Positions 8,433 through 19,425 of a stretch of 42,564 nucleotides of DNA are shown here, in pieces; the first letter of the stretch is position 1, and every line of letters starts with the position of its first letter. Source of the stretch: Flavobacterium bizetiae (GTDB taxonomy: Bacteria; Bacteroidota; Bacteroidia; Flavobacteriales; Flavobacteriaceae); the NCBI RefSeq assembly GCF_902804475.1, contig NZ_CADCSU010000030.1, positions 1-42,564 of the forward strand, written 5' to 3'. A program made the translations under genes and the position numbers. Under the pieces are notes generated by a model. The model worked only from the letters and a program-made list of their open reading frames with translations, was not told the DNA's origin and searched no databases.

Positions 8433-9941
8433 TTACGCTTTTTTCATTTCTTTTTCAAGCAATCCACTTATTTTATAAATAATCAATTCAGTACCAATGA
8501 TAACATATAGATAACCCGAGCTCACCCACAAAGCCTGGATTTTTTTATTTTCATTTCCATATACAGGAAAACTCAGCACATAACTTTTCTTTTTCAGGTC
8601 ATAAACATCAATTATAGAGGACTGTTGCCAGACTTTTTCACGCTCGTATCTTCCCGGTACTTTGGAATTGACAAACAGTAAATGTTTTTTTGTAGCGGTC
8701 ATTGCATTTACCATAAAGGGAGGAGCGGCCATTTGCCTTTCGGTATTATCTTTAAGGTAAGCTACTTTTATTTTGGCCTTGGTAATTGTATCGATAGTAT
8801 GTCCGGTAAATTTGAGATTGCCTTTTATATCGGCCACAATAAATTGGTTTCTATAAAAATAATTGTAGAGCAATATTTTCAGCTCTGCGTTGTACTGCAG
8901 CATACCGTCAGTATCAAATATACCGTCAATTTGTGGGGTTAAAAGCCAGGGTGCATAAGCTACTTTTGGGTCAGTGCCTGCGTAAAAAATGCCCAATATA
9001 TGTGCCCTGTTAGCGCCCGTATTATTGCGAAAGGCAATGGTGGTGCTATCCACAGGTTGGGCCAGGGTGAATCTGGGCATTCCTTTTAGTTGGGTGGTGA
9101 TTCTCCAGTCCTTTGTATTTCCTCTAAAAATGCAGGGCACTGTTCCATCCATCAAATAAACATATTCTTGACGTATTGCAATTCTGATCGACTGAAAACC
9201 AAGGTTCTTGTGGTCAAAATGTAACCTGATTCTTTTTTGGCGTCCTTTCAGGTCAATTGCCAGCAGATGAAGAGGATCTGTGGAATTACCCAGGTATATC
9301 ACATCTCCAACTGAGCCTGCAAAATAATAGGAGTTAAATTTTAGATCTACCTGCTGCAGTTCTTTAATCGAACTTTGCGGATAACGGCGTATAAAAGGAT
9401 TTTTACGATGGATAATCTCCTCGGAAGATAAAAACAGTACAACAACCAGACATACGCTTCCCACTATCAAAAAGGCTATAGAACCAGCATATAATGGCAG
9501 GCTTCTTTTCATCAGGCCATCCTGTTTTGCAATAAGCAACAGGGCAATAATGGCAAGCAGGACAAAAACAAGATTAAAGATCAAATGTACATCCCAGCTC
9601 ATTTTCTCGAGTATTCCTCCGCAGGAACAAGGCACGAAAGAGCTATAATGGAGTATGATAAAAATATAGGCCGTAAACATGCTCATAAGACCCAGCGCCC
9701 CAAATAAAGCCACAGTCCTGGTTCTGGAAAACAAAAGCAGCAAAGCAATAAAAAGCTCAATACTGATCACCATCCAGGAAATCCACCAAGCATATGCGCT
9801 CAATAATGGAGATTGCGCAAGCTGTACCTGAAATCTCTCAAAATCCAAGAGCTTGCTTACCGATGCATAAACAAATAATAAGCCATAGAGCAAACAAATA
9901 CAGTCTACTAAAATCCTTTTTATATGAACTGATGTTTTCAT
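8433..9941 (-). CDS. MauE/DoxX-like redox membrane protein fused to a propeller-like domain
   Basis: Two halves. Residues 1-172 contain five predicted membrane helices (for example 52-71, 79-98, 120-138, 152-171). They resemble MauE/DoxX-type redox membrane proteins, with PCSCGGIL (Cys105, Cys107) just after helix 3, a motif typical of Bacteroidota MauE homologues. Residues about 190-490 form a soluble repeat region with beta-strand runs such as LHLLAIDLKG, FIVADIKGNLKFTG and SIIDVYDLKKKSYVLSFPV, which look like a six- or seven-bladed propeller, probably periplasmic. It is the first gene of a minus-strand unit with the four-cysteine protein. MauE proteins shuttle electrons for disulfide chemistry, so a role in maturing that small protein is plausible. 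The start at 9941 (MKTSVHIKR) is a well-placed ATG. Confidence 0.72.
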   Translation of the reverse strand: MKTSVHIKRILVDCICLLYGLLFVYASVSKLLDFERFQVQLAQSPLLSAYAWWISWMVISIELFIALLLLFSRTRTVALFGALGLMSMFTAYIFIILHYSSFVPCSCGGILEKMSWDVHLIFNLVFVLLAIIALLLIAKQDGLMKRSLPLYAGSIAFLIVGSVCLVVVLFLSSEEIIHRKNPFIRRYPQSSIKELQQVDLKFNSYYFAGSVGDVIYLGNSTDPLHLLAIDLKGRQKRIRLHFDHKNLGFQSIRIAIRQEYVYLMDGTVPCIFRGNTKDWRITTQLKGMPRFTLAQPVDSTTIAFRNNTGANRAHILGIFYAGTDPKVAYAPWLLTPQIDGIFDTDGMLQYNAELKILLYNYFYRNQFIVADIKGNLKFTGHTIDTITKAKIKVAYLKDNTERQMAAPPFMVNAMTATKKHLLFVNSKVPGRYEREKVWQQSSIIDVYDLKKKSYVLSFPVYGNENKKIQALWVSSGYLYVIIGTELIIYKISGLLEKEMKKA

Positions 9942-10088
9942 AATCTAAATTTTTAAATTACTGTTTTTCAAAGAAATAATCTTTTCTATCAGAAAATTTA
10001 GAGGTGTTTTTTTATATAATTGTTACCCAAAAGATGCCAAAAGTTTTAAAAAACGTGCCAATTTCAATTCGCATTAGCCATTAAATAA

Positions 10089-10124
10089 AAAATGCCTAAT
10101 AGAAATTAATCTATTAAGCATTTT
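10089..10124. terminator. Hairpin with T-rich flank, probable terminator
   Basis: AAAATGC (10089-10095) pairs with GCATTTT (10118-10124) and TAATAG (97-102 of that block) with CTATTA, with one C-A mismatch and an 8-nt loop. On the minus strand it is followed by a T-rich tract. It is the second of two hairpins downstream of katG, before the MauE unit. Confidence 0.5.
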
Positions 10125-10217
10125 ATTGTTGTTTAATCTTCTAATAGGATTTATCAGTCCAGTTTCTCTTTTTAATTGAATTCTCTTTCATCAAAATCCT
10201 TTTTGCCAGATCATAAA

Positions 10218-10243
10218 ATAAGCCCGATTGTAATCGGGCTTAT
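10218..10243. terminator. Terminator downstream of katG
   Basis: A perfect 11-bp stem (ATAAGCCCGAT with its complement, four-base loop TGTA) lies 88 nt past the katG stop. Read on the minus strand, the stem runs into TTTTATG. It is GC-rich within AT-rich surroundings. Confidence 0.7.
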
Positions 10244-10330
10244 AGTTTACTTAATTAGAACTATAGTAGATTTTCTTGCTGAAGTCCTTTACGGGCTTTT
10301 CTAGCCAGGAAAAGCTCTGAGTCAATAGAA

Positions 10331-12698
<2,368 letters not shown>

Positions 12699-13465
12699 CT
12701 ATCAAAAGGAAGTTATTTGTCCTTAGATGCTAATTTTTCTCTTCACAAAAACAATTAAAATCATGGCATTAGAGACAGTATAAGATCCATATTTAAAATT
12801 TATCCGTGTAGACTGACTGGTAACCAGAAAGCCATACTAATTTTGTAATGCGGCACTTTAAATTCTATAAGAAAATCAACATCAGTTCTTTGTATATTTA
12901 CATATTATCAAGGCATCAAATTTTCTTAAAGTATTTTATATCTTTAACTTTTAAATGCCTTAGAGCTCATGGAAAAAAACTTTAAGTAAATATCCAATCA
13001 TTTAAATCTTGTACTTCCTTGCCCGAAATGTTTGATTCGTTGCTGATATTAAAACAAAGGACTTGGAGGTACATTTTTTTTATGCGCGATCCAATGCTTG
13101 TTTTTTAAAAACATCCGCCTTGGCCATTTTTGCTTATTTAAATTCCCTTTGCTCATCTGTAACTCATAGGCCTGAAAGACATGATAGTTCAAAATAATTC
13201 TGCAAAACTTCCATAGCTCCTCCATGAATTAAAATTCCCTGCGTCCAAATAAAAAATTACCCAAGCAACAACTCTTTGAGAATCCAGACTTAAAAACAGG
13301 TGTTTTTACGGTAAGAAATATCGTCTAAAATTTTTAAATTAGACCTCAGGTAAAAAAACTTTCCTTTTTCATAAGTACTTACCTATAAGCTATTTGATAC
13401 TTATTGAGTTATTAATAGCTCTAATTATGCAATGCTTATGATGGTAAGACTTAAAAATTAACGTT
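12699..13465. other. Long intergenic stretch without a recognised gene
   Basis: About 770 nt between katG and the plus-strand NAD(P)-binding gene. All frames are frequently interrupted. I see no tRNA, no convincing hairpin and no coherent remnant protein. A minus-strand string near 13080-13125 encodes only a 15-residue MAKADVFKKQALDRA, too short to interpret. Confidence 0.4.
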
Positions 13466-14005
13466 ATGAAAATAGGGATAATAGGAATTGGAAACATTAC
13501 TTTGGAACTAGCCACCCGCTCTGCGCTTTTTGGATATGAGGTGCTCATTAGCAATCCCCGAGGCACTAATGTTTTAAAGGAGCTCACTTGCCATATAGGC
13601 AAAGATGTCAAACTTGTCCCTATGGAGAAGGCCGCCCAAGCAGAGCTTATCATATTATTTTTAAATCGTGAGGATCTTGAAAATGCGCTCAGAGCCCTTC
13701 CCGATATGAAAGGAAAAATTATACTGCACACCAACAATCCTATTTTTAATCTCAATGAGACTCTCGATATTGGCTCAGGTCCCTCATCAAGTGACCTTGT
13801 TGCCACCCTGCTGCCGGATTGCTTTATTGTAAAGCTCTTCAATCCATTACACTGCCTAACAGGCTCCAAGTATCAAAGTAAGGATCGTACCAAGATTTTT
13901 TTTACCACAGAGAATCACAAGGTAAAAAAGAATGTCAAATCTTATCTAGACACCCTGAATTTTACCCCAATTGAGCTCACTGAGCTAAAGAAACTCAATA
14001 CTTAA
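13466..14005 (+). CDS. NAD(P)-binding protein, F420-reductase/NpdG-like Rossmann fold
   Basis: A small oxidoreductase-type protein of 179 residues. The N-terminus MKIGIIGIGNITLELATRSA is a Rossmann beta-alpha-beta element with a GxGN turn. GYEVLISNPRGT places basic residues where NADPH-preferring members bind the 2-prime phosphate. AELIILFLNREDLENALRALPDMKGKIILHTNNP matches the second half of the nucleotide-binding domain of NADP/F420-oxidoreductase-like proteins. Members are usually around 200 residues, so the C-terminal part is short. The substrate is unknown, and Bacteroidota generally lack F420, so a flavin- or NADPH-linked role is more likely. It stands alone; the next plus-strand reading frame (14011-14175) begins in another frame. 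Confidence 0.65.
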   Translation: MKIGIIGIGNITLELATRSALFGYEVLISNPRGTNVLKELTCHIGKDVKLVPMEKAAQAELIILFLNREDLENALRALPDMKGKIILHTNNPIFNLNETLDIGSGPSSSDLVATLLPDCFIVKLFNPLHCLTGSKYQSKDRTKIFFTTENHKVKKNVKSYLDTLNFTPIELTELKKLNT

Positions 14006-14010
14006 AAAAA

Positions 14011-14175
14011 GATTTACAAAAAGGGTACTTATCGCTCACTGACAAATTTAATGTGCGGATCAAAAACTTACAGCGCCTGCCCTTAGGGAAAACCAGGACT
14101 TATGAAAGAGAAAACCTCAAAGGGCTAGAAAGCCAAGGGAGCAGCCTTGATATTACCGCTAGCTGTACTGGATAA
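14011..14175 (+). pseudogene. Short coding-like frame without start, possible gene remnant
   Basis: An uninterrupted frame of 54 codons plus stop, beginning right after a run of seven A that follows the previous stop. It contains YLSLTDKFNVRIKNLQRL and PLGKTRTYERENLKGLESQG, which look like real protein (balanced, amphipathic). There is no ATG; a GTG at about 14053 is the only plausible start. It may be the tail of a decayed gene, or a continuation reached by slippage in the A run. I do not recognise the family. Confidence 0.28.
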
Positions 14176-14238
14176 TTATTCTTATTTGATCACTTTATTT
14201 GCTAGGATCCTGCCTTTTGTGCGCTTTTTTTTATCACG

Positions 14239-14268
14239 TTGAAATACTTGATTTTTTTTGTACATTTA
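14239..14268 (+). promoter_or_regulatory. Promoter of the DUF1508 gene
   Basis: TTG (14239-14241), a 19-nt spacer and TACATTTA (14261-14268) fit the Bacteroidota consensus with one mismatch in the last base. Transcription would begin near 14274, leaving a leader of about 54 nt before the ATG at 14328. This also argues against the upstream-extended reading frame that opens at 14199. Confidence 0.5.
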
Positions 14269-14327
14269 CCTTCCCCTTTTTTATATCAGCAACCTACCCT
14301 ACAGCAATAACCTCAAATCATATTGAC

Positions 14328-14657
14328 ATGGGAAAATTTGTGATTACCAAAAAACAGTGTGGAAAGTTTCAGGTTCACCTCAAATCAAAAGCAGGACAGA
14401 TTTTGCTCAGCAGTGAAGAGTACCTCACCAAGATCAGCTGTAAGAGAACCATCGAAAAATTAAGGGTCTTTGCTAAGGACGCCGGGAAATTCCAGAAAAA
14501 AACAACCGTGGACTGGCAACTGTATTTTTATCTCAAATCAGCCAGTGGAAAAGCCATAGCCACCAGTAAAAAATATTCCACGAACCTCTCTCGCGAACAG
14601 GCCATCACAAGGGTGAGGAAAATTGCACCACTTGCCCCTGTAGAAGATAGATGCTAA
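14328..14657 (+). CDS. DUF1508/YegP-like two-repeat protein
   Basis: 109 residues made of two similar units of about 50. The first begins GKFVITKKQCGKFQVHLKSKAGQILLSSEEY. The second includes DWQLYFYLKSASGKAIATSKKY. Both show the pattern of DUF1508 (YegP family): FxxxLKSxxGxxIxxSxxY followed by a helix with basic residues. The function of the family is not established; members are small cytoplasmic proteins, often stress-associated. I take the ATG at 14328 because the protein then begins at the domain, and a promoter lies at 14239-14268 inside the longer alternative frame. It is monocistronic. Confidence 0.75.
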   Translation: MGKFVITKKQCGKFQVHLKSKAGQILLSSEEYLTKISCKRTIEKLRVFAKDAGKFQKKTTVDWQLYFYLKSASGKAIATSKKYSTNLSREQAITRVRKIAPLAPVEDRC

Positions 14658-14954
14658 GATTCATGCTTTAAATAATGGAGGTCAAAAAGATAGAAATTTT
14701 GTCTTTGACCCTGCTCTATGATCCGATTGCTGTTCTGAAATTATCCTTTTAAAAAAGCCCTCACTAACAGATCAACGGGCAAAAAAGAGAACAAGCGCTA
14801 TTTAAAATTTCCAATATTTTGTCTTATCACCACTTATTCTAATATTCCCTAAGGGGATTCTTTACCTATTTCTATCAATAATTCGTTCATATTCAGACCA
14901 GTGAAAACAAGTAAAAAAACAGTTCAAATCCACGGCCTTAAAGGGGTCCAATCC
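14658..14954. other. Intergenic stretch, nothing recognised
   Basis: About 300 nt between the DUF1508 gene and the next promoter. There is no reading frame of note. GCCC and GGGC flanking about 16 nt near 14758-14781, with A-rich edges, could be a weak terminator for the DUF1508 gene. Confidence 0.3.
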
Positions 14955-14985
14955 TTGACCAACACTGGGATTTTGTTTACTTTTG
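14955..14985 (+). promoter_or_regulatory. Consensus promoter abutting a start codon
   Basis: TTG at 14955-14957, a 20-nt spacer, and TACTTTTG at 14978-14985, an exact TAnnTTTG match. The ATG of the next gene is at 14990, only four bases after the -7 element, about where transcription should start. The mRNA would therefore be leaderless or nearly so. Confidence 0.55.
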
Positions 14986-14989
14986 CCCT

Positions 14990-15223
14990 ATGAGTCACGA
15001 AGAAATAAAACGCTATTTTGAAAGCACACCTCCACCCGAGCAGGTACAATGGAAACCATGGGCCAAAATTACCGATTCAAAGCTTTTCTTGGAAAGCTGC
15101 TACATCGGTATACGCAATTTTAATGGTCCACCAGAGATGTGTCCGGCCCTGTGGCATCTTAAGGATTTTTATCAGCACGTAAAGCGCAATCTTTCCGATA
15201 CTACCAAAGTCAAACAAGAGTAA
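14990..15223 (+). CDS. Small acidic-basic protein, DUF6965-like
   Basis: 77 residues, soluble, no signal. MSHEEIKRYFESTPPPEQVQ, followed by ITDSKLFLESCYIGI and a C-terminal helix (LWHLKDFYQHVKRNL), recalls DUF6965, a small family of unknown function common in Bacteroidota. The N-terminus looks complete, and the next in-frame Met (in PPEMCPA) is too far in, so the start at 14990 is credible despite sitting immediately after the promoter. Function unknown. It is convergent with xseB on the other side of a hairpin at 15336-15372. Confidence 0.6.
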   Translation: MSHEEIKRYFESTPPPEQVQWKPWAKITDSKLFLESCYIGIRNFNGPPEMCPALWHLKDFYQHVKRNLSDTTKVKQE

Positions 15224-15335
15224 AAACAAGAGAGTGCAGCTCTGCCACAGGTAAAAATAATAGTAGTAAAGCAAAGAATTTAAAAAGCTTTTTTGGAAAG
15301 GGCACTAAGAATACTTCTGCATTCTAGAGGGTATA

Positions 15336-15372
15336 AAATATGCCCATCATCCAATCTGTTATGGGCATATTT
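15336..15372. terminator. Hairpin between convergent genes, probable bidirectional terminator
   Basis: A perfect 12-bp stem (AAATATGCCCAT with its complement) has a 13-nt loop and A/T-rich flanks on both sides. It lies between the DUF6965-like gene (plus) and xseB (minus, stop at 15485). Confidence 0.6.
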
Positions 15373-15484
15373 ATAGGGGTTATAGGCTTATAATTCCAAT
15401 ACCGGTTTAGAGCCCGATATCATATTTATATGGGAGTATATAGTAAAATAACGCATAAAAGAGTTCAATTATTATCTCCCCTCA

Positions 15485-15697
15485 CTATTCAGAGCCTGCC
15501 GGATTTTCCATCTGGCTGATAATTTTGTTGACCTCGCTTTCGGTTGATTTGAGTTTACCCTGGCAAAAAGTAATAAGCTCAGAAGCCCTATTGACCTTTG
15601 TGGCCAGGGCGTCAACCGAAATGGTTTCATTCTCTATTTCCTTTGCAATTGCTGCAAGCTCAGCGTAAGCTGCCTCATAAGTGAGTTTCTCTTCCAT
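15485..15697 (-). CDS. xseB: Exodeoxyribonuclease VII small subunit
   Basis: The small subunit of exonuclease VII; several copies bind the large subunit and are needed for degradation of single-stranded DNA. The 70 residues are a typical length. LTYEAAYAELAAIAKEIENE and ISVDALATKVNRASELITFCQGKL are the standard two-helix hairpin of the family. It overlaps the end of xseA by 23 bp in another frame, indicating translational coupling. It acts in the cytoplasm in mismatch repair and recombination. Confidence 0.93.
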   Translation of the reverse strand: MEEKLTYEAAYAELAAIAKEIENETISVDALATKVNRASELITFCQGKLKSTESEVNKIISQMENPAGSE

Positions 15698-17111
15698 TGT
15701 ATTTTGTTTTTTCCCTCACGGTGGTTTTTAAAATTGTATCGGAGAATACCACATCAATGGTGTCTCCTATGTCTATTGTATCGGCATTACTGGTGATCTT
15801 CCCATTGACCCTTATTATGGCATATCCCTTTTTAAGGATATTCTCAGGGGAGATCATCCGGATACTCGCCCTGTAATGCCCCAAATATGTACCTTGATTG
15901 CGAAGATACTGATTGGTAAATGTTTTTAAATTACTGATGGTATTTTCAATATCATTGATCCTGTTGTAGAGAATAATCCTGGGTCTCCCTGCAATCTGAT
16001 GCGAGATATTCACCAATTGGCGATGCTTGTGATAAAGAATTGTTTTGGAGCTGTTAATGGTGTTTTGGTTAATGGCCCCTAAGGCATCTTTATGGGCGGA
16101 GATCAGCTCCCTTGCACTATTGGAAATAGTGCTTTTTAGCCCTGAAAGATTTTGATAGTTCAAAAGAAATAACTGCTGGGATTTAATGACTATATTTTTT
16201 TGAAGCAAGAGAATACTTTGCTCAAAACTGCGGTTATGGGCAATGATAAACTCGGCTGCTTTAGTGGGAGTCTTGGTATGGGTATGGGCCATCAGATCGG
16301 TTATACTTACATTTTTCTGGTGTCCGATCCCTGTGATGATCGGAATTGGAAACTTGGCCACAGCGCGCCCTATGTTATAATTGTCAAAGATCAGAAAATC
16401 CGATTGCGCCCCTCCGCCCCTTGTGATAACCACTGCATCATAGAGAATCCCGCTTTTGTATATGTCAATTAGTTTACTAAGGAAAAGCTTGGCATTATTA
16501 TCTCCCTGGACAATGGTTGGATAATCATCAATTTGAAATACATAACCAAAATCATTATGCTCAAGGGTATGCCTGAAATCCTCATGTCCGGCCGAGTTGC
16601 TCCCTGAGAGCACCGCCACTCTTTGAATCACCGCCCTAAGTTGTAGCTGATTGTTAAAGGTGATATACTGCTCTTGTTTTTTTTCAATGAAATCATTCTC
16701 ATCCACAAGCCTTTTAAGGGTCGCATTGCGCTGTTGCTCCAGAATGCCCAGAGTAAAATTGGTATCAATATCCAGAACATTGAGCGAGAGGCCAAATAAG
16801 GGATGATAGTCCACACTGACCAGAACAAGTACATTGATGTTATTGGTAAAACTCTGTCCTGTATTTTTTTCAAAATCAGAAAGATGCATCGATCCTGCCC
16901 CCCAGGCCTTGCCGATGATTTTAGCCACAATGCTGTTGGATGTAGCGCCTTTCTCCACCAGCTCAAAGTAATGGATCTTTTTATCGGCCTTATAGGAATG
17001 ATTGGTTATATCGGCCACCACCCAAAAAGTCTGCCCCTTAAACCGATCCGTTAGGGCATCGCTGATCTTAGCGTTGAGCTCCGAGAGTTTGATATGTTTT
17101 TGGGGTCCCAT
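15675..17111 (-). CDS. xseA: Exodeoxyribonuclease VII large subunit
   Basis: The catalytic subunit of the single-strand exonuclease. Of 478 residues, an N-terminal OB fold for DNA binding (about 5-110; FWVVADITNHSYKADKKIHYFELVEK) is followed by the catalytic domain. Signatures seen are AVLSGSNSAGHEDFRHTLE, VVITRGGGAQSDFLIFDN and ITGIGHQKNVSITDLMAHTH, followed by TKTPTKAAEF. A helical arm region and a C-terminal segment LKKGYAIIRVNGKI complete it. It starts with ATG at 17111. The small upstream gene at 17226 on the same strand may share the transcript. The length and domains are complete. Confidence 0.95.
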   Translation of the reverse strand: MGPQKHIKLSELNAKISDALTDRFKGQTFWVVADITNHSYKADKKIHYFELVEKGATSNSIVAKIIGKAWGAGSMHLSDFEKNTGQSFTNNINVLVLVSVDYHPLFGLSLNVLDIDTNFTLGILEQQRNATLKRLVDENDFIEKKQEQYITFNNQLQLRAVIQRVAVLSGSNSAGHEDFRHTLEHNDFGYVFQIDDYPTIVQGDNNAKLFLSKLIDIYKSGILYDAVVITRGGGAQSDFLIFDNYNIGRAVAKFPIPIITGIGHQKNVSITDLMAHTHTKTPTKAAEFIIAHNRSFEQSILLLQKNIVIKSQQLFLLNYQNLSGLKSTISNSARELISAHKDALGAINQNTINSSKTILYHKHRQLVNISHQIAGRPRIILYNRINDIENTISNLKTFTNQYLRNQGTYLGHYRASIRMISPENILKKGYAIIRVNGKITSNADTIDIGDTIDVVFSDTILKTTVREKTKYNGRETHL

Positions 17112-17225
17112 AAAAAGCTGCGAACTACATGTTCCTTATTGCGGATCCTACCGTTAATAGGATTCGATAATTGGTTATAATTAATTATACTTAAAAAAAT
17201 AATTCTTATCAGTATTTCCCCGCAA

Positions 17226-17483
17226 TTACTTCACGGGGCTAAGAAGCGAAATGGTATCGCCAAGATCATGGCTAGAGATATAGTCCAGTACAAAATCTTC
17301 GGCCTGTTTTTTACAATCCGGCGAGGTCGAAAATGAATTAAGATAAAAATCCTCATCCTGATCGGCAATGTGGATAATCTGGGTAAAGCCCTTGGAGATT
17401 AAAGTTCCTTTTAGTTTTAATACCTTAAGCTCAGATCTATTGTCAATTTCTTTTCTCACGCGCAGTTGTATTGTTTTATCCAT
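17226..17483 (-). CDS. Hypothetical protein, 85 residues
   Basis: Soluble, with alternating beta-strand-like segments (TIQLRVRKEI, LKVLKLKGTLI, TQIIHIADQDEDFYLNSF) and a C-terminal helix (KKQAEDFVLDYI). I do not recognise a family. The ATG at 17483 is well placed. It sits 114 nt upstream of xseA on the same strand, so cotranscription is possible, but nothing in the sequence ties it to DNA repair. It could be a small binding protein; no catalytic motif is visible. Confidence 0.55.
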   Translation of the reverse strand: MDKTIQLRVRKEIDNRSELKVLKLKGTLISKGFTQIIHIADQDEDFYLNSFSTSPDCKKQAEDFVLDYISSHDLGDTISLLSPVK

Positions 17484-17678
17484 GCTATTGGGTATTTGTT
17501 TTAAAAGCTCTAAAATAAAAGTATTAAAAATTAAAACAGAAAAATATTCTTTTTCTTTCCCTGATCATGCGCCCTGTTTTCCCTTTGTTTGAAGTTTATC
17601 CCCGATAAACTCACTCAAGAGAGAATTTCGGTGCTTGTCATTATTTAGACACCTAAATTAATAAAAATCAAAATAGCA

Positions 17679-17696
17679 ATCACAGGGCCCTGTGAT
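17679..17696. promoter_or_regulatory. 18-bp perfect GC-rich palindrome
   Basis: ATCACAGGG followed immediately by its reverse complement, within an AT-rich intergenic region (17484-18014, about 530 nt) that otherwise shows no reading frame or RNA. It could be a dimeric regulator site for the gene at 18015 or for the divergent gene at 17483. The lack of a loop makes a terminator less likely. Confidence 0.4.
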
Positions 17697-18014
17697 AAAA
17701 ACACGAAAGATTAAGAATTTTATTGTATTTATCTAAAAAAGAGAATCATTTTCCTGATCACTCTGGTTCATGCAAAATAGTGTCTTTCATAAGAACTTTG
17801 TTCCTACTTAACTGACCCTAGCCTTTATTATCTCATTATAAAGCTTATACCTAAATTTAAAGAAATACATATTCAATAACACATAGGGAAAAATTCTAGT
17901 AATCGCGATAAAATAGTTCTTAGTCGAGACTATTGATCAATTGGTATAATAGAATACATCACTTGAATATTTGTCTATAATTTAGCCTTATAAACCACTT
18001 AAAACAATACAATT

Positions 18015-18467
18015 ATGAGAAAATTAATTTTATGTTTTGTCTTAACAAGCATTATCTCTTACGGGCAAAAACCTGCTGTTACAAAATCAGCTGTACGCCC
18101 TGACTGGGGACCAATTAGCAGCAGTTATTTCAGATACTACTATCTGCCCGATATCGATACCTACTATGATATTGAAAAGAGTAATTTTATCTCCGTTAAA
18201 AATGGCAAATGGATCGCTGAGAAAACATTGCCTACCCGTTATAAAAACTATAATCTTTATAATGGTTACAAAGTGATTATAAATGATTATAATGGAAATG
18301 AACCTTACAGGGATCACAAATCACACCTAGCTAGGTATCCAAAAGAGAGTAAAGATAAAATACATAAAACTTTTCAGACGGTTAATGCCTCTTCTGATAA
18401 ATCCACTACCGCAGAAAAAGGTACGCAAAAATCTACGCCCTCCATACCAGCTACAAAAAGAAAATAA
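18015..18467 (+). CDS. Small exported protein with WGP/YYYLPD domain (paralogue 1)
   Basis: 150 residues with a signal peptide (MRKLILCFVLTSIISYGQ). The mature domain has the signature DWGPISSSYFRYYYLPDIDT, followed by YYDIEKSNFISVKNGKWI, LPTRYKNYNLYNGYKVIIND and a basic, Ser/Thr-rich tail. The gene at 23524 encodes a close paralogue. The function is unknown to me. The tyrosine- and tryptophan-rich core looks like a small periplasmic binding or stress protein that wraps one beta domain. There is no partner next to it; a palindrome lies 320 nt upstream at 17679-17696. Confidence 0.7.
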   Translation: MRKLILCFVLTSIISYGQKPAVTKSAVRPDWGPISSSYFRYYYLPDIDTYYDIEKSNFISVKNGKWIAEKTLPTRYKNYNLYNGYKVIINDYNGNEPYRDHKSHLARYPKESKDKIHKTFQTVNASSDKSTTAEKGTQKSTPSIPATKRK

Positions 18468-18816
18468 GCGGGTATTGGTTATGTACACATATTAGGCCTA
18501 ATAGCGCACCAAGATTATGGCCGCCTAAAAGAGATCAATGTGATATTAAAAATCATAAAAAGACTATGGGTGGCCAAAGTCATCGGTGAGAAATAGCACA
18601 ACCAAAATTATAAATCGACAGGGCTTTTAAATAAGGAAACCACATAAAAGAACATTCCAAAGAGCACCGACTACTTTCTAATACCCTACAATTGCAAAAA
18701 CAGGTAGAACTACGCGCAACAATCTCAGCTTGAAAGTATATTTTATAACAATAAGCAAATTAGGCAGCCAAGCCTTTCATGATCTCCAAGTATTTAATTA
18801 TTTTATTTTTATCTAC
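18468..18816. other. Intergenic stretch, nothing recognised
   Basis: About 350 nt between the end of a plus-strand gene and the end of the minus-strand gene at 18817. No frame, hairpin or RNA stands out. A terminator for the convergent pair would be expected here, but I cannot point to one. Confidence 0.3.
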
Positions 18817-19245
18817 CTATTTCACGCTTTTATAAATTTCAATTTTACCAATCAGATCAAAATCTAATGGATAGTCAATAGTGTATTTATAATTTTCATC
18901 CATCAGTGTAATATTTTCTGCTTGATAAATCGAATTTCCCTGGTTTAATTTTGGATTTTTAGATAAAACAAGATAATACGGAAATGCACTTTGAAACAAA
19001 TCATTAATCACAAGCAAATCAACCCCTGCTCTGTTGGTTTGCTCTACAAAACAAGAACCCGGAAAATTAAATCTATTTTGATCTATAAACCCCTTAAACT
19101 CTTCAAGCTCTGCTCCTGTAAAACAAAGTCCCTTAAGGTTAGAATTAGTAAACATCTCAAGCTTATACCATTTAAGATTTACAATTAATCTTTTAGAATT
19201 AACACCGTAGTTAAAATAAGTCAGTTGTGTATTTATAGTGTACAT
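18817..19245 (-). CDS. Hypothetical protein, 142 residues
   Basis: Soluble, no signal peptide and no recognised motif. Beta-rich segments (LTYFNYGVNSKRLIVNLKWYK, VDLLVINDLF, FPYYLVLSKNP) alternate with short helices such as GAELEEFKGFIDQNRF. The ATG at 19245 fits, and codon use resembles the surrounding AT-rich genes. It is transcribed alone, divergent from the gene at 19426. I cannot assign a function; an accessory or immunity-type protein is possible but unsupported. Confidence 0.5.
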   Translation of the reverse strand: MYTINTQLTYFNYGVNSKRLIVNLKWYKLEMFTNSNLKGLCFTGAELEEFKGFIDQNRFNFPGSCFVEQTNRAGVDLLVINDLFQSAFPYYLVLSKNPKLNQGNSIYQAENITLMDENYKYTIDYPLDFDLIGKIEIYKSVK

Positions 19246-19425
19246 CTGATTGATAAATCGTTATTACTTAAAAATTTAATTAAAATCTTATATTTCCACT
19301 ACTAATTTACTGTAATTTAAGACTAAAAAATAATCGGTTATTACATTTAGAATCATTCTAATGGGTATAGTTTGATAAGGAAAAGTATTTTGAAGTAATT
19401 TTATTTAGAAATATAAACTATAAAA

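Noticed and set aside
14199..14327. Extended N-terminus of the DUF1508 protein as a signal peptide or membrane segment
   Set aside because: The extension precedes and spans the promoter at 14239-14268, and the domain starts exactly at the ATG at 14328.
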